A program made the position numbers and the translations under genes. Of a stretch of 64,000 nt of DNA, positions 46,179-55,201 are shown piece by piece. Below the pieces are notes generated by a model, which did not search any database, was not told the DNA's origin, and worked only from the letters and a program-made list of their open reading frames with translations. This DNA is from Alphaproteobacteria bacterium (GTDB taxonomy: Bacteria > Pseudomonadota > Alphaproteobacteria > Sphingomonadales > Emcibacteraceae), in contig JAUIDN010000003.1 in assembly GCA_030428615.1 (NCBI GenBank), positions 1 through 64,000 of the forward strand, read 5' to 3'. How positions within the stretch are numbered: the stretch's first letter is position 1; every line of letters begins with the position of its first letter.

Positions 46179-46442
46179 ATGACACATTTTCTATCTTCTG
46201 ATAAAAATCCTAGCGGTTTTAAACTTGAGGATGTTTTAAAAAAAGTGCGTAACGATATTTTATATCGGGCCACTAAAATTATGGATGACGAAAAGCCGGA
46301 GGCGCAACATGTTTTGCGTAACAATATGGAAATCCTTGGATTGCTATCTGAAGCTATCGCCCTTGCTGAAGACAGTACGCAGGTTCTAAACAGGTCATTT
46401 GGTGCCAGTCAGCCGGGCACGCCACGCATTGGCAAGAAATAA
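46179..46442 (+). CDS. small soluble protein, unknown
   Basis: 87 residues behind a strong GAGGGGA binding site. Mostly alpha-helical, charged, with KLEDVLKKVRNDILYRATKI and NNMEILGLLSEAIALAEDS, and a flexible Pro/Gly C-terminal tail. No family recognised. It stands between typA and hisN with its own apparent leader. Confidence 0.65.
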   Translation: MTHFLSSDKNPSGFKLEDVLKKVRNDILYRATKIMDDEKPEAQHVLRNNMEILGLLSEAIALAEDSTQVLNRSFGASQPGTPRIGKK

Positions 46443-46510
46443 TTATCATCCGTTCTTGACATCCCTTTAAAAATCCTTGAAACATTTGACCTAAACTCAA
46501 GGATCTTTCA

Positions 46511-47308
46511 ATGTCTGACGCCGACATTAAACTCTATAGTGATTTTTTAAATGAATTGGCAAATGCGGCTGCAACGGTCAGCCTTGAATATTTTAAAAAG
46601 CCAATCAAAATCACGAGCAAGGGACCAAAACTCAACACTGATTTTGATCCTGTGACCATCGCCGACAGGAATACCGAAAAAAAAATTCGTGAACTGATCC
46701 GCGCCCGTTTCCCCGATCATAACATTCTTGGTGAAGAAGAAGCGGATGAACAAAAAAACAGTAATTTTACATGGATCATCGATCCTATTGACGGCACCCG
46801 CGCATATATCACAGGTGTGCCGACATGGGGAACGTTAATCGCCTTACGCGATAATGATAAATCCATCATCGGCTTACTTGATCAACCCTATCTTCGGGAA
46901 CGATATATCGGCACACCATCTGGTACGCTTCTCAATGGCAAACCTATAAAGACGCGGCCGTGTGACAGTATTTTTAATGCGACAATCTCCACGACGGATC
47001 CATTACAGCTATTTGCCGATGACGATGAAAGGGACAGATTTTTCCGTGTCGCCGCGGGCGCCAAAATGATGAGAAACGGCTATGATTGCTATGCCTATGC
47101 CATGGTTGCAAGCGGTTTTATGGATGTGGTCATTGAAAGCGGACTTAATGCCCACGATATTCAGGCATTGATACCAATTATAGAGGGGGCGGGCGGCCTT
47201 GTTACCAACTGGCAGGGGGAATCGGTCAATGAAGGCGGACAGGTTGTTGCATGTGGTGATAAGCGGCTGCATGAACAGGTCATTGGTCTATTAAATACTT
47301 CGCTATAA
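46511..47308 (+). CDS. hisN: histidinol-phosphatase, inositol-monophosphatase family
   Basis: A 265-residue phosphatase. Metal motifs are GEEEADE, WIIDPIDGTRAYITGVPTWG and the C-terminal GLNAHDIQALIPIIEGAGG. The RAYITGVP stretch is typical of HisN-type histidinol-phosphatases rather than SuhB (which has GTTNF). Acts at the penultimate step of histidine synthesis. The start is supported by AAGGATC upstream. Confidence 0.88.
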   Translation: MSDADIKLYSDFLNELANAAATVSLEYFKKPIKITSKGPKLNTDFDPVTIADRNTEKKIRELIRARFPDHNILGEEEADEQKNSNFTWIIDPIDGTRAYITGVPTWGTLIALRDNDKSIIGLLDQPYLRERYIGTPSGTLLNGKPIKTRPCDSIFNATISTTDPLQLFADDDERDRFFRVAAGAKMMRNGYDCYAYAMVASGFMDVVIESGLNAHDIQALIPIIEGAGGLVTNWQGESVNEGGQVVACGDKRLHEQVIGLLNTSL

Positions 47309-47316
47309 AATAATTT

Positions 47317-48246
47317 TCAGGAAGCAAAAAATTCTTCGATCTTGGCAATTACCTGATCGCGAATTTCATCAATCTCACGGTAAGTTTCGTGGCGGGCACC
47401 TTTAATAATTTCATAGCTCGCATTCGGCATTTTATCCAACAACCGAAGTGTCATATCATTATCAACCACATTTTCCTCTTCAGCTAATAGTGCAAGGATC
47501 GGTGTTTTTATGTCTTCAACATATCCTGCAGATTGAATGATTTTCATGCTTTTCATCACCCCTTTAAGCCATCCGAAGGTAACCCCGCCGATAAACAGAT
47601 GCGGTTTGCTCTCAAGCGCCTTTTGTGACCAGTCATAGCGCGCATGATCATGGGTAAGCGCTTCGAAGGCGTCACGATGGTCAATCATGTTCCTGTCATG
47701 TGCCTGGCCGGGCGCAAAAAATTTTGAAAAGCCGAGAAAATTGGCCAGGAGCGCTGACGCTTTGGTAAGAAAGGTAAATAATTTACCGCCGATATTAAAA
47801 TTACTGAAAGGGGACAACAGAACCGCTTTTTCAAATATACCCGGATGATCATGCAAATAACGAATGGCGAATTGTGTCCCCATAGAGTGTGCAATTAAAT
47901 AAAGCGGATGGTCCGGCCGTGCCGGTTTAATCACCTTTTCGACAATTTGATGCATGTCGACGACGATTCTTCCAAAATCAGGGTTATGGCTTTTTATAGG
48001 ATTTTTCAGCATGCGGTCAGACCCTCCCTGCCCGCGATGGTCGTAGCCGTAAACGTCAAATCCGCGCTTTTGGAAATCTTCAATAAATTCCGTATATTTT
48101 TCCAGGAATTCTCTATGCCCGCTCACCAACAGTATCGTTGCCGTCGCCTTTCCCTTTGCAGGAAAAAAACCTGTTCTAAGCCGAATTCCGTCATCCATCG
48201 CAATATGATCGATCAACCCGTTTTCCGGTAGAAAATCATTTGACAA
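47317..48246 (-). CDS. alpha/beta hydrolase, monoglyceride lipase/lysophospholipase-like
   Basis: 309 residues if started at TTG 48246, which has GAGAGG with an 8-base spacer; the longer GTG frame to 48267 lacks a binding site. Serine_aminopeptidase/Hydrolase_4 fold: YDHRGQGGSDR, nucleophile elbow AHSMG, oxyanion and acid region ALLAEEENVVD, and catalytic His in GARHETYREID. Likely hydrolyses mono-acyl lipids or esters in the cytoplasm. Convergent with hisN. Confidence 0.88.
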   Translation of the reverse strand: MSNDFLPENGLIDHIAMDDGIRLRTGFFPAKGKATATILLVSGHREFLEKYTEFIEDFQKRGFDVYGYDHRGQGGSDRMLKNPIKSHNPDFGRIVVDMHQIVEKVIKPARPDHPLYLIAHSMGTQFAIRYLHDHPGIFEKAVLLSPFSNFNIGGKLFTFLTKASALLANFLGFSKFFAPGQAHDRNMIDHRDAFEALTHDHARYDWSQKALESKPHLFIGGVTFGWLKGVMKSMKIIQSAGYVEDIKTPILALLAEEENVVDNDMTLRLLDKMPNASYEIIKGARHETYREIDEIRDQVIAKIEEFFAS

Positions 48247-48300
48247 AATGGCAACCTCTCTATTCACACGAACACCAATCTACAGGAGCCGGACTGCATA

Positions 48301-48732
48301 TTATTCAAGTGCATCGGCCAGTTTTAACAACAAACGGTTTAATTCCTTAATTTCAGATTTCGTAAGATGTTCCGAAAGGTCGGCCTGGTTCTTTTCCGCA
48401 TTACCCAGCGCCTTGGCAAATAATGCTTCGCCTTCCTTGCTGAGAACCAGTGCGCTCGCCTTGCGGTTGATCGGTTTTCGTAAAATCAGTTTCCTGTTTA
48501 CCAGCTTTTCGATAAGATCACTGGCCGTAGACCTTGTCACATAAAGATTGTCCGTCAATTGCGACTGTGTGATCCCCGGATTCAAATGCACCATTGCCAG
48601 AATGGAAAATTGAGGTACTTTAAGATCCAGCTCGGCCAGTTTTTTTTCCGCAAGATCTATCATGGCATGATAAGCATGCTTGATGCAATAACTTGTCATA
48701 TCCTCAAGAAAACCTTTTGTGACTTCGCTCAT
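48301..48732 (-). CDS. MarR-family transcriptional regulator
   Basis: A 143-residue winged helix protein: VPQFSILAMVHLNPGITQSQL, recognition helix VTRSTASDLIEKLVNR, and the beta-wing RKPINRKASALVLSKEG. Probably represses the divergent small gene starting at 48876 through the palindrome between them; typical MarR ligands are phenolics or oxidants. Confidence 0.93.
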   Translation of the reverse strand: MSEVTKGFLEDMTSYCIKHAYHAMIDLAEKKLAELDLKVPQFSILAMVHLNPGITQSQLTDNLYVTRSTASDLIEKLVNRKLILRKPINRKASALVLSKEGEALFAKALGNAEKNQADLSEHLTKSEIKELNRLLLKLADALE

Positions 48733-48811
48733 AACCGCTCAACTTTTTAATATTTGCCAAAATTTACCATTCAATTTATCAAAAACCAAGGCGAATTAAT
48801 TTTTCACTTGA

Positions 48812-48850
48812 TTATATTCCGATTTCGGATATTCTTATATCGGAATATAA
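48812..48850. promoter_or_regulatory. candidate MarR operator
   Basis: A perfect 12-base inverted repeat TTATATTCCGAT (48812-48823) / ATCGGAATATAA (48839-48850) with a 15-base spacer that itself contains a second TCCGA-TT-TCGGA palindrome overlapping the first arm. It lies in the divergent marR/48876 intergenic region just before the latter's start. Confidence 0.72.
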
Positions 48851-48875
48851 ATATGACTTTGTAAGGACACGTAAA

Positions 48876-49190
48876 ATGACAACAGTTATCGTAAAATACC
48901 ACGATCCTGAAAAACTGACCCGCGCGCAGGCAATGGAAAAATTCAAACAGGCCGCCGACATGTTCGTTGGCATGGACGGCCTTAACAGCAAACAATTCAC
49001 ATTTAATGAAGAAAAGCAAACCTGCCAGACCGTCTATAACTGGGAAAGCAGGGAAAAAGCAGAAGCATTATTCAACGATGACTTCATACCCTATTTCGAA
49101 AAAAGAGTAGGCACCAAACCAACATTTGAAATGTTTGATTGTCTGCTCATGGTTGATAACAGGGCGGGCGACGTGGTTTTATGGGAGTAA
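48876..49190 (+). CDS. small dimeric alpha-beta-barrel (ABM/YdhR-like) protein
   Basis: 104 residues, ATG with AAGGAC upstream. The pattern TVIVKYHDPEKLTRAQAMEKF, GMDGLNSKQFTFN, QTVYNWESREKAEALF and PYFEKRVGTKPTFEMFDC fits the antibiotic-biosynthesis monooxygenase/YdhR-type ferredoxin-like fold. Function unassigned; divergence from the MarR gene suggests an inducible detoxification role. Confidence 0.7.
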   Translation: MTTVIVKYHDPEKLTRAQAMEKFKQAADMFVGMDGLNSKQFTFNEEKQTCQTVYNWESREKAEALFNDDFIPYFEKRVGTKPTFEMFDCLLMVDNRAGDVVLWE

Positions 49191-49311
49191 TATTTCATTG
49201 TCACGAAATATTGACGACAATGTCCTTGACTAGTGTATGACTAAATCTCTATTTTACAATCATTCTAATTAAAAGCATCACTTATAAACACAATAAAAAT
49301 GGAGAAAGTAA

Positions 49312-49911
49312 ATGTCACTTATTGGCCAAAAAGCCCCTGATTTCACCGCCCAGACCGTTATGGAAGATGGCACAATAACCGAATTGAACCTGCATGATTA
49401 CCTCGGTGGTGATTATGGTCTCGTGTTCTTCTATCCGCTTGATTTCACCTTCGTCTGCCCTTCGGAAATCATCGCTTTCTCTAACCGGATGAATAAATTT
49501 AAGGAACTTGGTTGTAAAGTTGTCGGCGTCAGTGTCGATAGCCAATTTTCGCACCATGCATGGCGTAATACGGCACCGGAAAAAGGCGGCATTGGGCCAA
49601 TTAATTTCCCACTTGTTGCCGACCTTACAAAATCAATAGCACGTGATTATGACGTTCTTATTGAAGGTGCGGGCGTCGCGCTGCGTGGTTCGTTCCTGAT
49701 CGATAAAGCGGGCAACATACGCCATTATGTGATCAATGACCTGCCACTTGGCCGAAATGTTGATGAAAGCGTTCGCATGGTTGAAGCGCTGCAATTCCAT
49801 GAAGAGCACGGCGAAGTTTGCCCGGCAGGATGGAACAAGGGTGACGACGGCATGACCGCAAGCGCCGAAGGCGTCGCAAGCTACCTTGAAGGTCATGCAG
49901 ACGATCTTTAA
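49312..49911 (+). CDS. typical 2-Cys peroxiredoxin
   Basis: A 199-residue AhpC/Prx1-type enzyme. Peroxidatic Cys49 in PLDFTFVCPSE, resolving Cys170 in GEVCPAGW. Reduces hydrogen peroxide and organic peroxides. GGAG before the ATG; followed by a strong bidirectional terminator. No reductase (AhpF) gene is adjacent. Confidence 0.95.
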   Translation: MSLIGQKAPDFTAQTVMEDGTITELNLHDYLGGDYGLVFFYPLDFTFVCPSEIIAFSNRMNKFKELGCKVVGVSVDSQFSHHAWRNTAPEKGGIGPINFPLVADLTKSIARDYDVLIEGAGVALRGSFLIDKAGNIRHYVINDLPLGRNVDESVRMVEALQFHEEHGEVCPAGWNKGDDGMTASAEGVASYLEGHADDL

Positions 49912-49940
49912 TAATTTTTCGTATAGACCGCAAATAAAAA

Positions 49941-49971
49941 CCCCGGCCAGCAAGCCGGGGTTTTCTTTTTT
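49941..49971. terminator. bidirectional terminator
   Basis: CCCCGGC-CAGCAA-GCCGGGG, preceded by AAAAA and followed by TTTTCTTTTTTT. It serves the peroxiredoxin gene and, in reverse, the symporter gene ending at 49991. Confidence 0.9.
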
Positions 49972-49990
49972 TAAACATGCATACCGATGA

Positions 49991-51235
49991 TCAGATATTC
50001 GGATCTCTTCTGAATTCGTCAAGATCAATTTCATCTTCCCATTTGGCAACGGCGGTACTCACAGCAAGGTCACCCGTCACATTAACGGTAGTTCTTATCA
50101 TATCCAGTGGACGATCAAATGGCAGAAGAAAACCGACGACAATCGCTGTCTGGTCTGCTGAAATACCCATGACACCCAGAACGCCCGCAAGCAAAAACAG
50201 ACTTGCCGATGGCACGGCTGCCGTCCCTATCGATGCAATCGTCGTTGTCAGAGCAATCAATGCATAATCAGCAAACGTCAGATCAATACCGAACGATTGC
50301 GCGGTAAAAACAGCAACCGAACCCACATAAATCGCGGTACCGTCCATATTGATCGTTGCACCAAGTGGAATAACCGACGACGCCACTGCGGGTTTAATAC
50401 CAAGATTATCTTCAGCAACAGCCATGGTAACAGGCATCGTTGCGCTGCTCGAAGATGTAGAGAACGCCACAAGCTGTGCATCAATAATATCTTTGAAAAA
50501 CCGCACTGCAGGAAGCCGGAGAACAACCTGAATAAGACTACCGTGGGTAACAAGCACATGCAGAATACAGCCTGCAATGATCGTTCCGGCAAGCGGCAGA
50601 ACATCAAGAAGCGCTGCCGCCCCTCTTGTTCCCGCGACTGCGGCAATCAACGCAAAAACGCCAAATGGGGCAACTTCCATGATGATATGTGTGATCTTCA
50701 GCACCACTTCGGACGCACTATTCATTAAGTCGCCTACCGGTTTCGCTTTATCACCAGCGAGCATGATCCCGATACCAAACATTAAAGCAAAGAAAATAAC
50801 CGCGAGGATATCCCCTTCGGCAAGTGCCATTACCGGGTTTGATGGAATAATATTCATGAGCCGCTCACCAAGCGGCATAGGCTGAGACAACATCTGTGCT
50901 TCGCCGCCGGTGATCGATACCCCTACACCCGGCTGAACAATCGCCGCAAGTGTCAAACCAATCACAATGGCAATAGCGGTGGTGCCAAGATAAAGCGCCA
51001 TCGTCTTTATCCCTATGGAACCAAGTTTCTTCGGACTTCCCATTGCGACCACACCGGAAACGAGCGTGACAAAGATCAGTGGTACAACGATCATGCGGAT
51101 AAGCTTGATAAACACATCGCCGATCCATTTGATGTTAGCAGCTGTCTCCCCTAAGATTGAGCCCACAATTACCCCCAGAACAAGCGCAATTACAATCCGC
51201 TTCCAGAGCTTCATTTCAAACCAGAATTTTACCAT
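49991..51235 (-). CDS. dicarboxylate/amino acid:cation symporter (DAACS family)
   Basis: A 414-residue transporter (PF00375) with about eight helices and two hairpins. Signatures: the serine-rich STSSSSATMPVT hairpin, the NMDGTAIYV helix-7 motif, and VASVIPLGATINMDG-type region. Cotransports glutamate/aspartate or C4-dicarboxylates with H+ or Na+. Which substrate is not determinable here. Confidence 0.92.
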   Translation of the reverse strand: MVKFWFEMKLWKRIVIALVLGVIVGSILGETAANIKWIGDVFIKLIRMIVVPLIFVTLVSGVVAMGSPKKLGSIGIKTMALYLGTTAIAIVIGLTLAAIVQPGVGVSITGGEAQMLSQPMPLGERLMNIIPSNPVMALAEGDILAVIFFALMFGIGIMLAGDKAKPVGDLMNSASEVVLKITHIIMEVAPFGVFALIAAVAGTRGAAALLDVLPLAGTIIAGCILHVLVTHGSLIQVVLRLPAVRFFKDIIDAQLVAFSTSSSSATMPVTMAVAEDNLGIKPAVASSVIPLGATINMDGTAIYVGSVAVFTAQSFGIDLTFADYALIALTTTIASIGTAAVPSASLFLLAGVLGVMGISADQTAIVVGFLLPFDRPLDMIRTTVNVTGDLAVSTAVAKWEDEIDLDEFRRDPNI

Positions 51236-51363
51236 TTAACCTACCTCCCCTTTTTATTATTACTTAGGACATTAGACCAATATATCGAACATTACCAGAA
51301 AGTGAAAAGATATTTGCTAAATTGCCGCTCGGATGAAAATTTCAGGATTAAAGTTTTTAAGAT

Positions 51364-51392
51364 TTGTTGATTGCCTTTGTCCACAATATTAA
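51364..51392 (+). promoter_or_regulatory. promoter of the tRNA-Arg gene
   Basis: TTGTTG (51364-51369), a 17-base spacer, and TATTAA (51387-51392) place transcription near 51399, about 20 bases before the tRNA. Confidence 0.6.
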
Positions 51393-51419
51393 GTAGTCTG
51401 CGCCTTCATTTGCCGATCA

Positions 51420-51496
<77 letters not shown>

Positions 51497-51606
51497 ATTT
51501 TAACCTTTAAAATCAGCACCTTATAATTCTGCCTTTTGCACGAGGAACCAGAAATCAACGTTCTGGCACAATTCTGGCACAGTTGAAAATTTCAAAGGTG
51601 CTAACT

Positions 51607-52647
51607 ATGGCAACTATAAGAGAAAAATCACCCTCCCATTGGCATGTGCAAATTCGCCGACAAGGCTGGCCGTTTCAATCCGCAACGTTTAAAACCAAAG
51701 CCAAAGCGCAAATCTGGGCGCGTAAAATAGAAGCGGATATGGATCAAGGCAGGTTCATTGACACCAGCGGCGCAAGGAATACAACGCTTGCCAACCTTAT
51801 TACTCTGTACATCAGCAACGTAACTGAAAAGCGCCCGAGTAAAACCTCTCGCGTTTCTGAAAGGCTGCGGTTACAAAAATTCTTGCGCGACGAGCATAAA
51901 CTATGCTCATACGCTGTCTTTAATTTATCACCTGATCACTTTGAAGCTTATCGCGACAAGCGATTAAAACACAAAAATAAATCTGGGAAACTAATTGCCC
52001 CAGGTACGGTTAAAAGAGAACTCAATTTATTAAAACGTGTAATTGATTATCGTATGCGTTGGCTGGGCTTGCTGCTTAATCCTGTAAACGCAACAGATGT
52101 TAAAAGGCCAGCAGTAAATGATGAAAGAAACATAAGGCTTTCAAGACAAGAAATTGAAAGGCTTCTATTTTATTGCCGTAATTCACAAAACAAATTACTA
52201 GCACCCATTGTTGAACTTGGCTTTGAGACCGGTGCGCGGCGAGGAAGTCTGTTAAAGCTTGAGTGGGCCGATTTAGATCTCAATAAACGGACCGCCCTTC
52301 TCCGCAGGATTAAAAATAGTCGATCACCAGATAAAATCATAAATCATGTAATGGGCTTAACCCCAAGAGCAGTTGATATTTTAAAATCAATTCCAAAGAT
52401 TGATAAACGGATATTTCCTATGACAGGCAATGCATTACGCAAAGGATTTAATAGAGCGCGGGAAAATGCAGGGCTAACTCATTTTCGCTTTCATGATACA
52501 CGCCATGAATTTATTTCACGGTTATTTGAAGCAGGTTGGGATATGGCTCTTGTGATGAAACAAACAGGCCATAGAGATATAAAATCCGTATTGCGATACA
52601 CAAATGTTTCAACTGACCATTTAACGGATGCACTTGCAAAATTATAG
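51607..52647 (+). CDS. tyrosine-type site-specific integrase
   Basis: 346 residues from ATG 51607 (AAAGGTG upstream; a TTG-initiated extension to 51583 is rejected). N-terminal arm/SAM-like DNA-binding region, then the catalytic domain: Arg in FETGARRGSLLKLEW, HDTRHEF (HxxR), GHRDIKSVLRYTNVS with the His and nucleophilic Tyr. The position just past tRNA-Arg is that of an island integrase. Confidence 0.95.
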   Translation: MATIREKSPSHWHVQIRRQGWPFQSATFKTKAKAQIWARKIEADMDQGRFIDTSGARNTTLANLITLYISNVTEKRPSKTSRVSERLRLQKFLRDEHKLCSYAVFNLSPDHFEAYRDKRLKHKNKSGKLIAPGTVKRELNLLKRVIDYRMRWLGLLLNPVNATDVKRPAVNDERNIRLSRQEIERLLFYCRNSQNKLLAPIVELGFETGARRGSLLKLEWADLDLNKRTALLRRIKNSRSPDKIINHVMGLTPRAVDILKSIPKIDKRIFPMTGNALRKGFNRARENAGLTHFRFHDTRHEFISRLFEAGWDMALVMKQTGHRDIKSVLRYTNVSTDHLTDALAKL

Positions 52648-52830
52648 ATGAGAAATAACTCTGTTTTTCTCTATCCACGTTTTTATATCAGCGCGGCTGA
52701 AGAAAACGCGCCTGCCAATTTTAGTAATAGTTGGTGCGTTTCCTTTGTGGACGAGGTTTCTAAGTGCAACTGGTGTTATTGATAAAACATAGGCAGCGTC
52801 TTGGTAATCGAGTAATTCTTTTTCTAACAT
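52642..52830 (-). CDS. excisionase-like helix-turn-helix protein
   Basis: 62 residues with AAGGAG before the ATG. The sequence YQDAAYVLSITPVALRNLVH, then GRRVFFSRADIKTWIEKN is a MerR-like/HTH_17 fold as in AlpA and phage excisionases. Its 3' end overlaps the convergent integrase 3' end by 6 bases. Likely the recombination directionality factor. Confidence 0.82.
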   Translation of the reverse strand: MLEKELLDYQDAAYVLSITPVALRNLVHKGNAPTITKIGRRVFFSRADIKTWIEKNRVISHL

Positions 52831-52940
52831 AGCAATCTCCTTTAATCCAACCTAGATCAGGAGCAACTATTAATTCCTCGCAGAAAGGGCAAAATTAGAG
52901 CTGCGCAATTTCTATTATTTTACACCCCTCTCATGAATAT

Positions 52941-53726
52941 TTATTTTGTAAATTTCTTTAAAGCATTGGTTTGTTGTTCAGGTCCAAGAGCTGAAGAGCC
53001 GCCATTAACTGCGATCTCGGAGCCAGTAATAAAACTAGCATGATCAGAACACAGGAAAAGTACGGCATCTGCAACCTCTTCAGGGTCTCCAACACGGCCA
53101 AGCATGTGAAAAGGTTCCGCGACCTGATCTGTTTTGACGCGGTCCCCTCCTGATACTTCATCCATAATTTTGCACCAAATCCATCCGGGTGAGACAGTAT
53201 TTACCCTAATTCCGTCTTTAGAAAGGGCAAGTGCTTCACTGCGTGTAAGTTGGAGGATCGCAGCTTTGGACATAGAATAAAGGCAATTTCCCTGAGTGGC
53301 TACTTTAGCGGCTCCACTTCCAAAATTGACTATAGCTCCTTTGTTTTTCTTAAGATGAGGTCTCGCGAATTGAGATAACATAAAGCCACCTGCTGCATTG
53401 ACGTTCACGGCTTGGAGAAATTCTTCCCTCGTACTATCCATACCGTTGTCCAGATAGGTGCAAGCAATGTTTACGATGAAATCTAATCGTCCGAAATTTT
53501 CAACCGCGAAATCGACCGTGTTCTTTAGATCATCATCTGAGGTTACATCTGTTTTTTGAAAAAGTGCATCTGGTCCTATTTTTTGTGCCAGTGCCACTCC
53601 TTCTTTAGCAGCAATATCAGCGATGATTACTTTTACACCTGCCTCAACAAATTTTTCTGCTACAACGGCTCCAATACTTGTTGCGCTGCCCGTAATGATG
53701 GCAACTTTGTTCTTTAATCCCTTCAA
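52941..53726 (-). CDS. SDR-family oxidoreductase
   Basis: 261 residues, TTG start at 53726 supported by AGGA 7 bases upstream. Glycine-rich TGSATSIGAVVA (last Gly pattern slightly altered from TGxxxGIG), NIACTYLDN in place of NNAG, catalytic YSMSK with the preceding Ser in NFGSGAAKV. NAD(P)-dependent dehydrogenase/reductase of the FabG-like class; substrate unknown. First cargo gene of the island on the left. Confidence 0.9.
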   Translation of the reverse strand: MKGLKNKVAIITGSATSIGAVVAEKFVEAGVKVIIADIAAKEGVALAQKIGPDALFQKTDVTSDDDLKNTVDFAVENFGRLDFIVNIACTYLDNGMDSTREEFLQAVNVNAAGGFMLSQFARPHLKKNKGAIVNFGSGAAKVATQGNCLYSMSKAAILQLTRSEALALSKDGIRVNTVSPGWIWCKIMDEVSGGDRVKTDQVAEPFHMLGRVGDPEEVADAVLFLCSDHASFITGSEIAVNGGSSALGPEQQTNALKKFTK

Positions 53727-53854
53727 TTGTTATTCCTCGGTTAATTTGTTGTCTGTTTATAAAGTAAAATTCAATAAAGCCGTTAATTGCGAATATTCGC
53801 GCTGGGTCAAAAATAATCACAGTGTTTTGACCACACATAAATAATCTAAGTGAA

Positions 53855-55177
53855 TTATTTCTCCTTTTCAGCCCATTTTAAATACAGTTTTTCCGCACCA
53901 AAAATGGTGATCATTGCAAGAATTGAGACATAAACCACTAAGATATCTGTTTGAATTTTTATCACTAAGAAAGCTCCAAGTATAATAATGTCAAACGCAA
54001 TTGCGAAAAGGAGAATGAATATGTTTGCATGAATTTCCTTGCGTAAATAACGAAGCACTCCCCAGTGAATGGCAATATCCATAGTAAGGTAAAAGATTGC
54101 CCCAAGTGACGCTATTCGGCTCAAGTCAAAAAACACCGCCAAAAACATTGCCAGCGCAATAGTGTAAACCAAGACATGTTGATGAACTGTGCCAGGCATA
54201 CCAAAATGTCTGTGCGGCACAAGCTTCATATCTGTTAGCATTGCTAACATTCTTGAGACTGCGAATGCGCTGGCGATTACTCCAGACACTGTAGCAACGA
54301 TTGCCAATATAACGGTGAACCATAAGCCAAAATCACCAAAAGCTGGCCGCGCTGCCTCCGCCAATGCGAAATTTTTTGAACTAATAATTTCAGGTAATGT
54401 CAAATTGGCGGCTACAGCTACTGCAACAAGAAAATAAACCACAACGCATATGAGAATAGAAATAATGATAGCCCGACCCACATTGCGGTGTGGATCGACA
54501 ATTTCTGAACCACTATTAGTGATGGTCGTGTAACCTTTATATGCAAGAATAGCCAACGCAACTGCCGCTAAAAACCCCCCTAGTCCATTTGAATCAACAG
54601 GACTAACATTATAACTTTCAAATGATATTCCGGAAAACCAAAGGCCTAGAATACCAAATGTAGTTATCCCACCAATTTTAAGCACAGACATAACGATTGA
54701 AAAATTGCCAATCAATCGATTTCCAGAAATATTGATCAGGAAGGCAAACAACAATAGTCCAACACTTAAACTTTGTAGTAGCCACCCTTCGCTCACAATA
54801 TCAAATAACTGTAGCGTATAGGTACTGAAAGTTCGCGAAACCAAGCTTTGATTAATGACCATGGAAAAATACATTAATAATGCACTTCCCGCAGCGAAGG
54901 CTCCTTTACCGTATGCTTTTTGTAGAAACATTGCTATGCCGCCAGAGGAAGGGAGCGCATTAGACAATTTAATATAAGAATATGCACTAAATCCCGACAC
55001 AACAGCAGCAACAAGAAAAGCCAGAGGGAAAAGAGGACCGGCAAGTTCGGCAATTTGGCCCGTTAGCGCAAATATGCCAGCACCTATTATGACTGCCGTT
55101 CCCATCGACACTGCGCCAGCAAGGCTAAGGCTATTCTTTTTATAACCTCCCTGCATCCCATGCCCTGAATGATCCAT
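53855..55177 (-). CDS. APC-superfamily permease with His/Met-rich N-terminus
   Basis: 440 residues, about 12 helices. AGAAAC preceded by AAGGAG gives a strong start. Helix-1 signature GTAVIIGAGIFALTGQIAE is typical of the amino acid-polyamine-organocation superfamily, with KGYTTITNSGSEIVDP after helix 6. The first residues are MDHSGHGMQGG, a copper-protein-like His/Met motif not expected in amino acid permeases. The gene starts 24 bases after cusA, in the same operon, so a role in the copper response is inferred. Confidence 0.85.
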   Translation of the reverse strand: MDHSGHGMQGGYKKNSLSLAGAVSMGTAVIIGAGIFALTGQIAELAGPLFPLAFLVAAVVSGFSAYSYIKLSNALPSSGGIAMFLQKAYGKGAFAAGSALLMYFSMVINQSLVSRTFSTYTLQLFDIVSEGWLLQSLSVGLLLFAFLINISGNRLIGNFSIVMSVLKIGGITTFGILGLWFSGISFESYNVSPVDSNGLGGFLAAVALAILAYKGYTTITNSGSEIVDPHRNVGRAIIISILICVVVYFLVAVAVAANLTLPEIISSKNFALAEAARPAFGDFGLWFTVILAIVATVSGVIASAFAVSRMLAMLTDMKLVPHRHFGMPGTVHQHVLVYTIALAMFLAVFFDLSRIASLGAIFYLTMDIAIHWGVLRYLRKEIHANIFILLFAIAFDIIILGAFLVIKIQTDILVVYVSILAMITIFGAEKLYLKWAEKEK

Positions 55178-55201
55178 GTTTCTCTCCTTGCTGTTTTCTT
55201 A

